In this document: one piece after another, positions 29,733 to 39,913 of the stretch
Layout: each line of letters opens with the position of its first letter
How positions within the stretch are numbered: the stretch's first letter is position 1
Assembly: GCA_963833465.1 (NCBI GenBank)
Contig: CAWHXW010000005.1
Coordinates: forward strand, 1 to 64,000
DNA: 64,000 nucleotides
Direction: 5' to 3'
From: Fen-1298 sp963833465
Lineage (GTDB): Bacteria > Bacteroidota > Ignavibacteria > UBA10030
Program-made: the position numbers and the translations under genes
Notes under the pieces: model-generated
Databases searched by the model: none
What the model was told of the DNA's origin: nothing
Seen by the model: only the letters and a program-made list of their open reading frames with translations

Positions 29733-30656
29733 TTACTTCCTTCCTGTAAATGAAATAATCCGTTGTTTTTGTTTTCGATATATCGTAATCAATGTATTAC
29801 CCAACAGTGAATGAAAAAAGAAGCGCAAGTTTATTAATCTGAAATCTCCCAATAAAATGGCTTTAAAAAGAAATTTATTCGCCTCATGCATAGATCCCAA
29901 ATAGAATTCACACATACCGATTCTGCTGAATATAGATGCGCGCCCTTTGCGTGCTAATCCATTATTTATTTTTGATTCGAGATATTTTCTTGCCTTTATC
30001 AGGTTAGTTTTATCTTGTGATTGAATCTTAAATGATGTAATAGATCGGCTGTGTTTTCTATATTTTAACAGCGGCAATTGTATATTATGGAAGGATGTTA
30101 TTGGCAATAACCGCAAAAATAAATCGTAATCAATTGAAGTGATCAATGATTGGTCGAATCCATTTACTTTATCAATTAAAGTTTTTTTAATTATACTGGC
30201 GGGAAGTATGATTGACGTGAGGGGAGTTATTTCATTCTCAATTTGTTGATGATTTTTTGGAAATATTCTTGTTCCGATATATTTTCCATTTTCGTCTATC
30301 AAATCCAGCCAGCATCCCACAACGCCAATAGCAGCATTTTCAGAAAGAAATTTTATTTGTTCCTCAAATCTATTTTTTACAGAAATATCGTCCGAATCCA
30401 TAAAAGCCAACAAATCATTTTTTGCATGCGCAATTGCTTTATTTAATGCAGCGGCTCTTCCGATGTGCGGCGATCGGAATATTCGGATACGAGAGTCGCT
30501 GTAACTTTCAACTATTGCAGCCGAGGTATCAGTCGAACCATCGTCGAAAATAATAAACTCAAAGCTTCTTAATGTTTGGCATAATACACTTTCGATCGCC
30601 TCGCGTAGGAATCGCTCGGAGTTGTAGATAGTCATAATGACAGACAATTCGGGCAT
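29733..30656 (-). CDS. Family 2 glycosyltransferase
   Basis: A 307-residue family 2 enzyme. The opening SVIMTIYNSERFLREAIESVL, FIIFDDGSTDTSA near residue 38, and LAFMDSDDISV near 88 (DxD) are all standard. The C-terminal 80 residues are basic and partly helical (KARKYLESKINNGLARKGR). It is directly upstream of the GT-C membrane protein with no gap and 53 bases downstream of the flippase gene, so it belongs to the module A operon. Confidence 0.92.
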   Translation of the reverse strand: MPELSVIMTIYNSERFLREAIESVLCQTLRSFEFIIFDDGSTDTSAAIVESYSDSRIRIFRSPHIGRAAALNKAIAHAKNDLLAFMDSDDISVKNRFEEQIKFLSENAAIGVVGCWLDLIDENGKYIGTRIFPKNHQQIENEITPLTSIILPASIIKKTLIDKVNGFDQSLITSIDYDLFLRLLPITSFHNIQLPLLKYRKHSRSITSFKIQSQDKTNLIKARKYLESKINNGLARKGRASIFSRIGMCEFYLGSMHEANKFLFKAILLGDFRLINLRFFFHSLLGNTLITIYRKQKQRIISFTGRK

Positions 30657-30709
30657 TGGAATTTATAGAATCGCAGACTAATAATTATAAAGTCATTAAT
30701 AAGCCGCGC

Positions 30710-32179
30710 CTATCCTTCTGAAATAAAGACAAATATTTTTTTTGCCATTAGAATAAGTTGTTTATCTATTACAAATAAAAAAGCAATAAATAAAATACTG
30801 TAAATCGTAAATTCAATTATTGTTATAAGGAATCCGCAGTTTTGTTGAAATAATATCAATGATATAGCGAAACAGCATATACCGGCTGCTAGCGGCTGCC
30901 ACACATACTTCAGAACATCTAAAGATCCTAATTCCTGAATAATCAATGGGAATCTCTGTAAAGGAGTGAACAGCGTCACCTGTATTACCCAGAACCACGC
31001 TCCGCCAATACCTCCATATTTGAAAATCATATACTGACCAAAAGTAAGAATAAAGATAGTATTAGCGATTCCCCATTTCATGAGATATTTTGTTCTTCCC
31101 CTGACAACCGCCAGATTACCATATGCATATCCTGAACAGTATCTAATGATGAAAGATAAAGTCATTACTTTCAATAAAGGAATTACTTGTAACCAGTTCG
31201 GCCCAAAAAGTATATTAACAATAGCATCTGCAAAAATAATAATGCCGAATCCGAAGTATGATCCAATAATAGACCACATTTTATTTGACGAATAAAACAG
31301 CTGCATTACCGCATTTTTGTTGTGATTGATCTTTGCATATACAGGGAAAAGTGTAGACTCAATAGTTTGGGCAAATGTTGATATCATTGTCGGCAATTGC
31401 CATGCAAAATTGTAATATGCCAGTTGAGTTGTGCCCGCATAAGCACCTACCAATAAATTATCTCCTTTTGACATTACGGAGCTATTCATTCCTTGTACCA
31501 TAAATGGAAATCCGAAATCCAATATAGCTTTTGTATCATTTTTATTAAGTCTGAAAAATGGCTTATACTTAGTGAATGCCCAGCTGTACGCAAATGAAAT
31601 AACAATGCTTGACAATGTTCCGATTAGCAGACTCATCACACCGAGGTGAAATAGTAATTCGACTGCAATTGCAACAACAAACGAGGATGCTTCGTTCACA
31701 ATTAAAACTACTGATGGATGCAGAAATTGAATTTCCTTTTCCCACAAATAATTTGGGAATCGCATCGGAACTGAAAATATTATAATCGCGATTAATCTGA
31801 TGTAATCTTTAATATTTGCAGAGAGCAGCTGGCTAATCAGCGAAGAAGAAAATAATGTTGCAATATATATTATAAGACCTGTAATTACAGATAACGTAAA
31901 AGCTGAATTCAAAAAATCTTCCGAGAATTCTTGTTTTCTGATTACACTCTGTCCGAATCCAAAATCTGCCAGGATTGAAATCAGTGTCACAACACTTACT
32001 GCAAGATTTGCAATACCAATATCTGACGGCAAAAATAATCTTGAAAAAATAGCTAATCTTGCGATCACAAGTACGCGCACAACTATAAAACTGCTGATGC
32101 GGAAACTAGATCCCGATAAAATCCGTCTTGCAGTAACACGATAATCATCTACCGGCAAATCAAGTTGTTCAATATTCAC
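30710..32179 (-). CDS. Oligosaccharide-unit flippase (Wzx-like, MATE/MOP superfamily)
   Basis: A 489-residue inner-membrane protein with 12-14 hydrophobic segments, expected to flip lipid-linked repeat units to the periplasm. The first segment FLPSDIGIANLAVSVVTLISILADFGFGQSVIRKQ is a recognisable PST-family opening (Polysacc_synt). The start is a GTG at 32179; about 35 cytoplasmic residues precede helix 1. It is one of two flippases in the window; the other, MurJ-like, is at 53764-55119. Its presence beside a separate initiating transferase supports an independent module A. Confidence 0.9.
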   Translation of the reverse strand: MNIEQLDLPVDDYRVTARRILSGSSFRISSFIVVRVLVIARLAIFSRLFLPSDIGIANLAVSVVTLISILADFGFGQSVIRKQEFSEDFLNSAFTLSVITGLIIYIATLFSSSLISQLLSANIKDYIRLIAIIIFSVPMRFPNYLWEKEIQFLHPSVVLIVNEASSFVVAIAVELLFHLGVMSLLIGTLSSIVISFAYSWAFTKYKPFFRLNKNDTKAILDFGFPFMVQGMNSSVMSKGDNLLVGAYAGTTQLAYYNFAWQLPTMISTFAQTIESTLFPVYAKINHNKNAVMQLFYSSNKMWSIIGSYFGFGIIIFADAIVNILFGPNWLQVIPLLKVMTLSFIIRYCSGYAYGNLAVVRGRTKYLMKWGIANTIFILTFGQYMIFKYGGIGGAWFWVIQVTLFTPLQRFPLIIQELGSLDVLKYVWQPLAAGICCFAISLILFQQNCGFLITIIEFTIYSILFIAFLFVIDKQLILMAKKIFVFISEG

Positions 32180-32525
32180 AATCTATTCACCTGCAAACAG
32201 ATAAAATATTTATGTAATAAAACCAATTGATAGCAAAAATAATATTGTTTATTGCTGTTAGTCTCAAAGACTCTTGCAAATTAAATAGGCCAAATGGAAG
32301 TAATTACTTTTGAAAAAACATCTTCTAACAATATGATAAATGAAAGTGACAATACTTTTTTCATTTTAAATAATTTATCAAAATAAATTCGTTAATATGA
32401 AAGCCCAAATCTTTTTTTTGATAAACATACAAATATTTTTATAGATGTCCAAAGAAGAACCATTTAAAGTCAAATCAACATAGTTTTATTCCCTTGCGTA
32501 TTAAAGCTGCTGCAAGTTGCAACTG
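32180..32525 (-). other. Non-coding gap upstream of the flippase gene
   Basis: This 346-base AT-rich stretch between the radical SAM gene and the flippase gene has no open frame of note on either strand. On the minus strand a TTGACT lies around 32470-32480 and a TATAAA about 24 bases further, too far apart for a standard sigma-70 promoter. A short palindrome (GTTGCAAC) near the radical SAM stop has no T-run. It probably carries the promoter for the downstream part of module A. Confidence 0.4.
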
Positions 32526-33554
32526 TTAATATGATTTTCGATTTCTTATTTTTCTAATTACTAATTTTATTCTTCGAGGAATAAGCTTATATAATTTAAC
32601 ATACATTTTTTTTCCTATACTTCTATCTAACCATTTAGCATTTGCTTTCATTGTTAAGTAAATATCACATGTAGTGCAGGGTATATCGTCTCGTTCCTCA
32701 TTTATTCCTAAAAGCATGCCCTTGGCATAATTCATTTTTTCATTATTAAGTGTCTCGATAAATCCATCATTAAATACATTGCCGCCGAAATCTTTCCAAT
32801 AATTTCGGCAGCATCCAAGCACTTTTCCATCCCAATTAATCTGAGGCTCATCCCATAATTGATGACAAATATGCTGCATAATATCTATGCCGTATTTTTT
32901 TTTGTACTCCTCTCGTGAAGTGATAAAAAATTCTTTCATCGCAATTTCTGGGCTCGACGGTGATAATTCATTGTCCCAGGATAGTTTAGCTCGAAAATTC
33001 ATTCCGAAACTTTTAGCCGTACTTCTTGCCTCTAATAATTCTTTCTCATTGTGCCCAAAAAGAATAAATTGCCACGACAAAATCGGATATTTTGTACGAT
33101 ATATTTTCTTAAAATTATTTATAGATGTAATATTATTAATTACAGTATCATAATTTCCGCCAGTTCTATATTTCGCATAAGATTCATTTGTTGTTCCGTC
33201 AATAGAACATGTCATACTTTTAAATTTGAATTTTACTAATCCCTCAAGCACTTCCTTCCTTGCTGTATTTAAATTGACTCCATTATCAGCTGTTAGTTTA
33301 ACTTTCTTTTCATATGCGTACTTCATTATATCTAAAAGATCCGGATTGAGAAATATTTCCCCATAATTTGAAAGTTCAATCTCTTTAATCCATGCATTTT
33401 CATCAATCAACTTGCAAAAATCTATCAATCTAAGAAATCCCTTTCCAATGGTTGGATATATTGCTTTAGACGCTGTTGGACAAGAAGGGCACTTAAGCTG
33501 GCATACAGACGATGCTTCAATTCTGATTTTTTTAAACTTTATTTTTTGTTGCAT
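32526..33554 (-). CDS. Radical SAM/SPASM-domain protein
   Basis: A 342-residue iron-sulfur enzyme. The radical SAM cluster motif C-x3-C-x2-C is at residues 18-25 (CQLKCPSC). The C-terminal part has a SPASM-like cysteine set (ICHQLWDE, GKVLGCCRNYW, IPCTTC) for one or two more clusters. Family members modify peptides, sugars or enzymes. Its position between a flippase and an initiating sugar transferase suggests a sugar or lipid modification, but no substrate peptide gene is seen nearby. It stands apart, with gaps of 245 and 346 bases on its two sides. Confidence 0.88.
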   Translation of the reverse strand: MQQKIKFKKIRIEASSVCQLKCPSCPTASKAIYPTIGKGFLRLIDFCKLIDENAWIKEIELSNYGEIFLNPDLLDIMKYAYEKKVKLTADNGVNLNTARKEVLEGLVKFKFKSMTCSIDGTTNESYAKYRTGGNYDTVINNITSINNFKKIYRTKYPILSWQFILFGHNEKELLEARSTAKSFGMNFRAKLSWDNELSPSSPEIAMKEFFITSREEYKKKYGIDIMQHICHQLWDEPQINWDGKVLGCCRNYWKDFGGNVFNDGFIETLNNEKMNYAKGMLLGINEERDDIPCTTCDIYLTMKANAKWLDRSIGKKMYVKLYKLIPRRIKLVIRKIRNRKSY

Positions 33555-33799
33555 ATTAATTATTTTTACGGCTGGGACATCAACGCGCAGGAAATAAATA
33601 ATGCTCTCCGCATATAACGAATGAACTAAAAATATTTTTCAAATATCCGGTAACAAAGTTCGACAAATGCTATAATGCATTCATTTTCTTTGGCATCATA
33701 TATTTTTATTTTTCTTGTATAGTATTTAAGCCGTTTAAAGGTATTCAGCTTTTACATCGAAACATTTCAACAAATATTTATATTTCTGCTGTTTCAATG

Positions 33800-35215
33800 T
33801 CAAAATGCATTCACATCCCCTATCATAAATCTGAAGGCAGTCATTATTACTATTTTAAAGTCGAGACCAATTGTCCAGTTATTTATATACCAATTATCCA
33901 TATCAATCCTTTTTTGCATTAAATTTTCATCAGATGTTCCACCTCTAAGACCGTTGATTTGCGCCAACCCCGTAATACCGGGTTTCACATAATGTCTTAC
34001 CATATAATTATTAAGCAATTTTTTTATTTGTACCGCTTCTCCTGCATCAAACGGTCTTGGCCCAATAATAGACATCTCTCCTTTAAATACATTTAGAAAT
34101 TGCGGCAATTCATCAACACTCGTTCGTCTTAAAAGTCGTCCAAATTTTGTTACTCGATTATCATTTTTGTCTGTTATAGAATCTTTTCGATCATTATTTT
34201 GATTATTGTTAAAAGATCTCATTGTTCTGAATTTGTACATTAGAAATGATTTTCCGGCCTTACCCCAGCGTTCTGCTTTGTAGAATACGGGACCAGGATT
34301 AAATACCTTTTGCAATACGACTATAATAGGAAGTAACCACCAGAATATCAAAGCAAATAAAATAATCGTCAACACAATATCAAATAGTCTCTTTGAGAAA
34401 CGCCAATGCATTTCCGAAAGTTTATCAATATCAACCGATACAACTGGAATATCGCCAAGGAATGTATAATTCTTACCTTCCAAGTAGTACGAAACTAACT
34501 CTGGAATAATTTTTACCTCAACTGAATTATTCTGGCAGAGAGAGATAACTTGCTCCAGCATAAACATTTTATTTTTAGGAAGCGCAACAATTACCATATC
34601 GATACACTTTTCAGATATTACATTTTCTAAATCCGAGATTTTTCCGAGAACAGTTCCTTTAAACGTAAACTCGAATTCGTCTTCGATGAATCCGACTACA
34701 TTATATCCCAATGGATGGTTTTCAAGTTTCGATGAGACATAAGCAGCTAATTTATTTGTACCGATTATGAGAATGTTCCCTAATTTATAAAATTTATGTC
34801 TGAAAGATGCCAGAAATAGTCGTATAAAAACTTTCTCTAAAGATAAAAATACAAAAAGCAAAAATGAATACGCTAAAACAAATGTTCTGGTTAAAATATG
34901 TTCCTTGGCTAAGAATAGAATCAATACGAGGAATACAATTTGGATTGCAATAATCTTTATAACATCAATAACTTCGATACTGATTGGTTTAGCAAGCGGA
35001 TCATTATAAAAACCAATAGACTTCGAACTAAAATACCAAGCTGCACATAAAAGCAAATAGATGTATAGTAAATTTAGATGCACTAATTCGACTTTATGAA
35101 CATGAATAACATAAGAGGATACAGAATATAGATCTGAGATTACTAAAGAAATCAATACAAAAATAAGATCAGATATCAATGAAATAAAATATAACAACCA
35201 AGCTCGAGTTCTCAT
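33800..35215 (-). CDS. Polyprenyl-phosphate sugar phosphotransferase (WcaJ/WbaP type), module A
   Basis: This enzyme starts repeat-unit synthesis by moving a sugar-1-phosphate from a nucleotide donor to undecaprenyl phosphate. The 471-residue protein has four N-terminal membrane helices, a soluble CoA-binding-like domain (NILIIGTNKLAAYVSSKL near residue 148), and the C-terminal bacterial sugar transferase domain. That domain holds KRLFDIVLTIILFALI, YKFRTMRS, RRTSVDELPQFLNVFKGEMSIIGPRP and KPGITGLAQINGLRG. All hallmarks are intact. It is one of two such enzymes in the window (the other is at 40248-41690). Confidence 0.94.
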   Translation of the reverse strand: MRTRAWLLYFISLISDLIFVLISLVISDLYSVSSYVIHVHKVELVHLNLLYIYLLLCAAWYFSSKSIGFYNDPLAKPISIEVIDVIKIIAIQIVFLVLILFLAKEHILTRTFVLAYSFLLFVFLSLEKVFIRLFLASFRHKFYKLGNILIIGTNKLAAYVSSKLENHPLGYNVVGFIEDEFEFTFKGTVLGKISDLENVISEKCIDMVIVALPKNKMFMLEQVISLCQNNSVEVKIIPELVSYYLEGKNYTFLGDIPVVSVDIDKLSEMHWRFSKRLFDIVLTIILFALIFWWLLPIIVVLQKVFNPGPVFYKAERWGKAGKSFLMYKFRTMRSFNNNQNNDRKDSITDKNDNRVTKFGRLLRRTSVDELPQFLNVFKGEMSIIGPRPFDAGEAVQIKKLLNNYMVRHYVKPGITGLAQINGLRGGTSDENLMQKRIDMDNWYINNWTIGLDFKIVIMTAFRFMIGDVNAF

Positions 35216-35499
35216 TTTCCTTAATAGGATAAAATACTATTATTGATTTTATTTATTTTAAATTATTTATAAGAATAGCGTTAAGAGTTTTTGATTTGTT
35301 TTTTTGTTTTTATAATAATTGATCTAATCGACTTAAACGTAACAATTTGAATTCATGCTGTACTTCAATAACCGATAAAATTAAAAATGTATTTATTTAG
35401 GCGTTATACGTGAGATTTATTTTGGATGCAAAATCAATATTCTTTTTAAAGTTATACTATAAACAAGATTTTATATTATAAATTAGCCCACATATCATT

Positions 35500-36438
35500 T
35501 TATATATTTAATTTTGCACGAAAATATTTTAATGTTCTTTCTAGACCCTCCTGCCTGCTCACTTTCGGAGACCATCCTAAGATTGTTTTTGCTTTTGTAA
35601 TATCCGGCTGTCGAACTTTTGGATCATCTTCAGGTAGATCTTTAAAAATAATTTTACTTTTGCTTCCTGTTAAATGAATTATTTCTTTCGCAAGTTCCAG
35701 CATTGTTACTTCATCAGGATTTCCTATATTCATCGGCATATCATATTCAGACATCATAAGTCTATAAATGCCGTCTATTAAATCCGATACATAACAAACA
35801 CTTCTAGTTTGATTCCCATCTCCAAAAACAGTTACATCTTCATTACGCAGCGCTTGAGAAATGAAGGCGGGAATAGCTCTGCCGTCATCAATTCGCATTC
35901 GTTCGCCGTATGTATTGAAAATACGAATAATGCGTGTTTCTATTCCATGATACCTGTGATATGCCATTGTCATCGCTTCAGCAAATCGTTTTGCCTCGTC
36001 ATAAACACCTCTCGGCCCAACAGGATTTACGTTTCCCCAATACTCTTCAATTTGAGGATGAATAAGCGGATCGCCGTAAGTCTCCGATGTTGATGCAAGC
36101 AAAAAACGCGCTTTCTTAGCTTTTGCAAACCCTAATGCTTTATGCGTACCAAGAGAACCGACTTTCAGCGTTTGAATCGGCAGTTTAATATAATCAATTG
36201 GACTTGCTGGAGAAGCAAAGTGAAAACAATAATCTATGTTTCCATTAATGAAAATATAGTTTGTTACATCGTAACTAATAAATTTAAATTTTTTATTCCC
36301 CAGCAGGTGTGCTATGTTATCTGTATTACCTGTGATAAGATTGTCAAGACAGATAACTTCGTGTTCTTCATTAAGCAGACGGTCACACAAATGTGAACCA
36401 AGAAATCCTGCACCACCTGTTACTAATGACCGCTTCAC
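35500..36438 (-). CDS. uxs: UDP-glucuronate decarboxylase (UDP-xylose synthase) family SDR
   Basis: Converts UDP-glucuronate to UDP-xylose using bound NAD. The 312-residue protein has the Rossmann start VTGGAGFLGSHLCDRLL at residues 6-22, the YDEAKRFAE active-site Tyr-Lys near 145, and the family signature FNTYGERMRIDDGRAIPAF with its basic and acidic residues. The GTG at 36438 is the likely start: GGAG lies five bases upstream and the start overlaps the fcl stop as GTGA. Its substrate would come from Ugd at 38605-39913. A related dehydratase role is less likely. Confidence 0.88.
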   Translation of the reverse strand: MKRSLVTGGAGFLGSHLCDRLLNEEHEVICLDNLITGNTDNIAHLLGNKKFKFISYDVTNYIFINGNIDYCFHFASPASPIDYIKLPIQTLKVGSLGTHKALGFAKAKKARFLLASTSETYGDPLIHPQIEEYWGNVNPVGPRGVYDEAKRFAEAMTMAYHRYHGIETRIIRIFNTYGERMRIDDGRAIPAFISQALRNEDVTVFGDGNQTRSVCYVSDLIDGIYRLMMSEYDMPMNIGNPDEVTMLELAKEIIHLTGSKSKIIFKDLPEDDPKVRQPDITKAKTILGWSPKVSRQEGLERTLKYFRAKLNI

Positions 36439-37361
36439 TTGTTCTCCATGTACCACTGTATTAATTTTCTTATGCCGTCTCGCAATGAAGTTTTTGCTGT
36501 CCAGCCGAGCTTATTAATTTTTGATACATCGAGTAATTTGCGTGGAATGCCGTCCGGCTTTGTCGGGTCAAACTCTATAGGACCATTGAACCCTATTTCC
36601 TCTTTGACTATATTTGCTAATTCAAGTATTGTAATCTCTTTTCCCGATCCGATATTTATAATCTCGCTATCATCGTAGTGATTCATCAAGAAAACAATTG
36701 CATCGGCAAGATCATCTACAAATAAAAACTCGCGCTTTGGCGATCCTGTTCCCCAAATAGTAACTGAGGGAGCCGACATCTTTTTTGCATCCACGAATTT
36801 TTTTACAAGCGCCGGTAAAACATGAGAAGTCTGTAAATCGAAATTATCGTGAGGCCCGTATAGATTGGTCGGCATGACAGAAATAAAGTTCGTTCCGTAC
36901 TGACGGTTGTATGCCTGGCACATTTTTATTCCTGCTATCTTTGCAATTGAGTACGGTTCATTCGTAGGTTCTAATTTTCCATCCAGCAAATAATCTTCTT
37001 TCATTGGCTGTTGAGCATATTTCGGATAAATACAAGAACTTCCTAAAAAACAAAGCTTTTTTACGCCATATTGATATGCTGAATGAATAATATTGTTTTC
37101 TAACTGCAGATTAATATAGATGAAATCAGCAGGAAAAGTATTATTAGCATATATTCCGCCAACTTTTGCTGCGGTAAGAATAATATAATCAGGGCGTTCT
37201 TGCTTAAAAAATTTTTCTACTTCAAACTGACGAGTCAAATCCAATTCTTCTATCGTCCGAAGCAAAAAATTGGAATATCCCTGCAATTTAAGCAAACGTA
37301 AAATCGCCGACCCAACTAACCCGGTGTGACCGGCAACATATATTTTTGCGTCTTTCTCCGT
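36435..37361 (-). CDS. fcl: GDP-L-fucose synthase, with ACG in place of the start codon
   Basis: Fcl (WcaG) epimerises and reduces GDP-4-keto-6-deoxymannose to GDP-L-fucose. The frame is open from a TAA at 37380-37382 down to 36435, yet the first usual start codon in it is a TTG at 37295. That lies inside the Rossmann fold, after the dinucleotide loop VAGHTGLVGSA has been coded. Reading from ACG at 37359-37361 gives EKDAKIYVAGHTGLVG, the normal N-terminus of the family with ACG where ATG belongs. An ATT at 37365-37367 is the other option. Active-site SSCIYP and YSIAKIAG are present; the length would be 308 residues. The stop overlaps uxs by four bases. Confidence 0.88.
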   Translation of the reverse strand, partial: TEKDAKIYVAGHTGLVGSAILRLLKLQGYSNFLLRTIEELDLTRQFEVEKFFKQERPDYIILTAAKVGGIYANNTFPADFIYINLQLENNIIHSAYQYGVKKLCFLGSSCIYPKYAQQPMKEDYLLDGKLEPTNEPYSIAKIAGIKMCQAYNRQYGTNFISVMPTNLYGPHDNFDLQTSHVLPALVKKFVDAKKMSAPSVTIWGTGSPKREFLFVDDLADAIVFLMNHYDDSEIINIGSGKEITILELANIVKEEIGFNGPIEFDPTKPDGIPRKLLDVSKINKLGWTAKTSLRDGIRKLIQWYMENK

Positions 37362-37362
37362 A

Positions 37363-38403
37363 CTAATATCCTCTTCTTTTTACTTTTTCAAAATCGGCAT
37401 TCGCCATCATCTTTGCTAACTCTCTGAATGATGTTTTCGGTGTCCATCCCAATTTTTCTTTTGCCTTTGCCGGATTTCCAATTAGTAAATCAACTTCTGT
37501 CGGACGATAATAACGCTGATCGACTTCAACTAATAATTTATTTTCTTTTTTAGATATTCCGATTTCATTTTCCTTTTCCCCTTTCCAAATAATATCCATA
37601 TCCAATTCGCCGAAGACAACATCAATAAATTCTTTTACAGAATGTGTTTCCCCCGTAGCAAGAATAAAATCATCTGGCTTTTCCTGCTGCAGCATACGCC
37701 ACATCCCTTCGCAATATTCCGGTGCATAACCCCAGTCGCGCTTTGAGTATAAATTACCGACTGTAAGTTTATTTTGTAATCCGAGTTTGATGCGTGCAGC
37801 AGCAAGAGTAATTTTCCTTGTTACAAATGTCTCACCTCTTCTCGGTGATTCATGATCGAACAGTATTCCATTGCAAGCGTATAATCCGTACGCTTCCCTA
37901 TAATTAATTATAATCCAGAAACCGTATAATTTTGCAACACCATACGGACTACGAGGATAAAATGGTGTTTTTTCTGTTTGCGGGATTTCCTGCACTTTGC
38001 CAAACAATTCGCTTGTTGATGCTTGATAGAACTTTGTGCGAAGTCCCGTTTCTCGAATTGCATCTAAGAATCGCAATGTCCCTACAGCATCCACTTCTGC
38101 AGTGTATTCTGGAATTTCAAATGATACCTTAACATGACTTTGAGCAGCTAAGTTATAAATCTCATTCGGTTCAATTTTTTCCAACAGACGGTTCAAATTG
38201 CTTGTATCTGTCACATCTCCATAATGTAAAAACATCTTTTTGCCCTGAACTTCTGGATTATTATAAAGATGATCAATCCGCCCTGTATTAAACGAGCTGC
38301 TTCGGCGAATAATCCCATGTACTTCATATCCTTTTTCTAATAATAATTCAAGAAGATATGAACCATCCTGTCCTGTGATACCGGTTATAAGTGCTTTTTT
38401 CAT
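37363..38403 (-). CDS. gmd: GDP-mannose 4,6-dehydratase
   Basis: Makes GDP-4-keto-6-deoxy-D-mannose, the substrate of the Fcl enzyme encoded next. The 346-residue protein carries all landmarks: ITGITGQDGSYLLELLLEKGYEV at the N-terminus, RRSSSFNTGRIDHLY, the catalytic STSELFGKVQEIPQTE, SPYGVAKLYG with Tyr and Lys, and NGILFDHESPRRGETFVTRKI. Its TAG is at 37363-37365, just before the fcl reading frame, so the two are translationally close. GDP-fucose is therefore a confident precursor of module B. Confidence 0.97.
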   Translation of the reverse strand: MKKALITGITGQDGSYLLELLLEKGYEVHGIIRRSSSFNTGRIDHLYNNPEVQGKKMFLHYGDVTDTSNLNRLLEKIEPNEIYNLAAQSHVKVSFEIPEYTAEVDAVGTLRFLDAIRETGLRTKFYQASTSELFGKVQEIPQTEKTPFYPRSPYGVAKLYGFWIIINYREAYGLYACNGILFDHESPRRGETFVTRKITLAAARIKLGLQNKLTVGNLYSKRDWGYAPEYCEGMWRMLQQEKPDDFILATGETHSVKEFIDVVFGELDMDIIWKGEKENEIGISKKENKLLVEVDQRYYRPTEVDLLIGNPAKAKEKLGWTPKTSFRELAKMMANADFEKVKRRGY

Positions 38404-38604
38404 TTTAATATTAGTAATAGTTAGGTTTCGTTTGACTTTTAGTTATTCACAACTAATAGCTGTTAATTTCGTTGAAGCACTCATTTTTGATTTAAGTTCA
38501 TTTTTTTCAAGCGCCAAAGACCTTATAGTTTCAAAAATAAATATTTCAAAATTTAACCTTTTTTAAAATCGAGTTTTCCAGCTTCTTATAAATTACTTCA
38601 CCGT

Positions 38605-39913
38605 TTAATCTGCTTTTCTCCCTATTCCATAATACTTAAATCCAGCTTCTTTCAAATCTTTGGGATCGTAAATGTTTCTTCCGTCAAAAATTACATACTC
38701 TTTCATCAACGCCTTCATGCGCTCGAAATCCGGTTTGCGGAATTCATTCCATTCTGTAACTACTGCAAGTGCATTCGCATCTTTTAATGCATCGTATGAA
38801 TATTCACAATAATGCACTCTAGGCCCAAAAACTTTCTTTGCATTCGTCAACGCTGCCGGATCATGTACCTTGATTTTAGCACCTTCTTTTAACAGTCCTT
38901 CAATAATAACATATGAAGGTGCTTCCCTTGTATCGTCTGTTTGCGGCTTGAATGCAATTCCCCAAATAGCAATTGTCTTATTTTTTAGATTACCTGAAAA
39001 ATATTTTTTTATTTTTCTAATTAGTATAACTTTTTGCTCTTCATTGATTTGATCGACTGTTTCCAAAATACGCAGTTTATGGCCATGATCTCCTGAAGTT
39101 TTAATTAAAGCTTTTACATCTTTTGGAAAACAAGACCCGCCGTATCCGATTCCAGCAAAAAGAAAATTCTTTCCAATGCGAGGATCGCTGCCGATTCCTT
39201 TTCGTATCCATTCTATATCTGCGCCTACTGCCTCACATAGGTTCGCCATATCATTCATAAATGTTATCTTCGTAGCAAGGAAAGCATTTGCGGCATATTT
39301 AGTAAGTTCAGCGCTTTTTTCGTCCATTACAATTACTGGATTTCCCGTCCGTACAAACGGTTCATAAAGTTCTCTTAATGTCTCGGCGGTTTTTTTGTCG
39401 TGCGTACCAATAATTATTCTATCCGGTTTTAGAGAATCTTGAAGTGCAGTACCCTCTTTTAAAAATTCAGGATTTGAAACAACATCCACTGCATATTTAC
39501 TTTTTTTCCTAAATAGCTGCCTTATTTTTTCAACAGTACCTACAGGTACAGGTACTTTTGCTTATTATTATTTTTTCTTCATTCACATATCCTGCTATTT
39601 GTTCAGATACACCTAATACATGGCTAAGATCAGCAGAGCCGTCTTCAGACTGCGGTGTCGGAAGACAGAGAAAAATAATTTTAGATTTTTCTACGGAATA
39701 TTTAAGATTTGTCGAAAAAATGAGGCGGTTCACCTGTATGTTACGCTTCACAACTTCATCGAGTCCCGGTTCATATATCGGAATAATGCCTCTTTTGAGA
39801 TTCTCAATTTTCTTTTCATCAACATCCATGCAAATAACGCTGTTGCCCGTGTCTGCAAAACATGCACCTTGCACAAGTCCGACATATCCTGTTCCAATAA
39901 TTGATATTTTCAT
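38605..39913 (-). CDS. ugd: UDP-glucose 6-dehydrogenase, frameshifted
   Basis: Oxidises UDP-glucose to UDP-glucuronate with NAD. The gene is in two frames: 39530-39913 codes the NAD-binding start (IIGTGYVGLVQGACFADTG), and 38605-39489 codes the rest, with the catalytic Cys in GYGGSCFPKDVKAL and FKPQTDDTREAPS. The break falls in the conserved KSTVPVGT loop. The DNA reads AGT ACC T GTA CCT GTA, so one extra base at about 39550 shifts the frame; without it the protein is 435 residues and normal. Three GTAC sites lie within 20 bases of the break. Product feeds Uxs. The break is either a sequence error or a real loss. Confidence 0.9.

Noticed and set aside
32526..33554. Radical SAM gene as a peptide maturase with a nearby precursor
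   Set aside because: I searched the flanking gaps for a short peptide gene by eye and found none.
36439..36456. Upstream GTG at 36456 as the uxs start
   Set aside because: It adds six residues not usual for the family; the GTG at 36438 has GGAG at the right distance and a GTGA overlap.
37365..37367. ATT as the fcl start codon, overlapping the gmd stop
   Set aside because: Possible, but the family N-terminus aligns better from the ACG at 37359-37361.
39530..39560. Programmed +1 frameshift site in ugd
   Set aside because: No prfB-like slippery sequence, internal Shine-Dalgarno or shared slip codon with the other broken genes; an indel is simpler.
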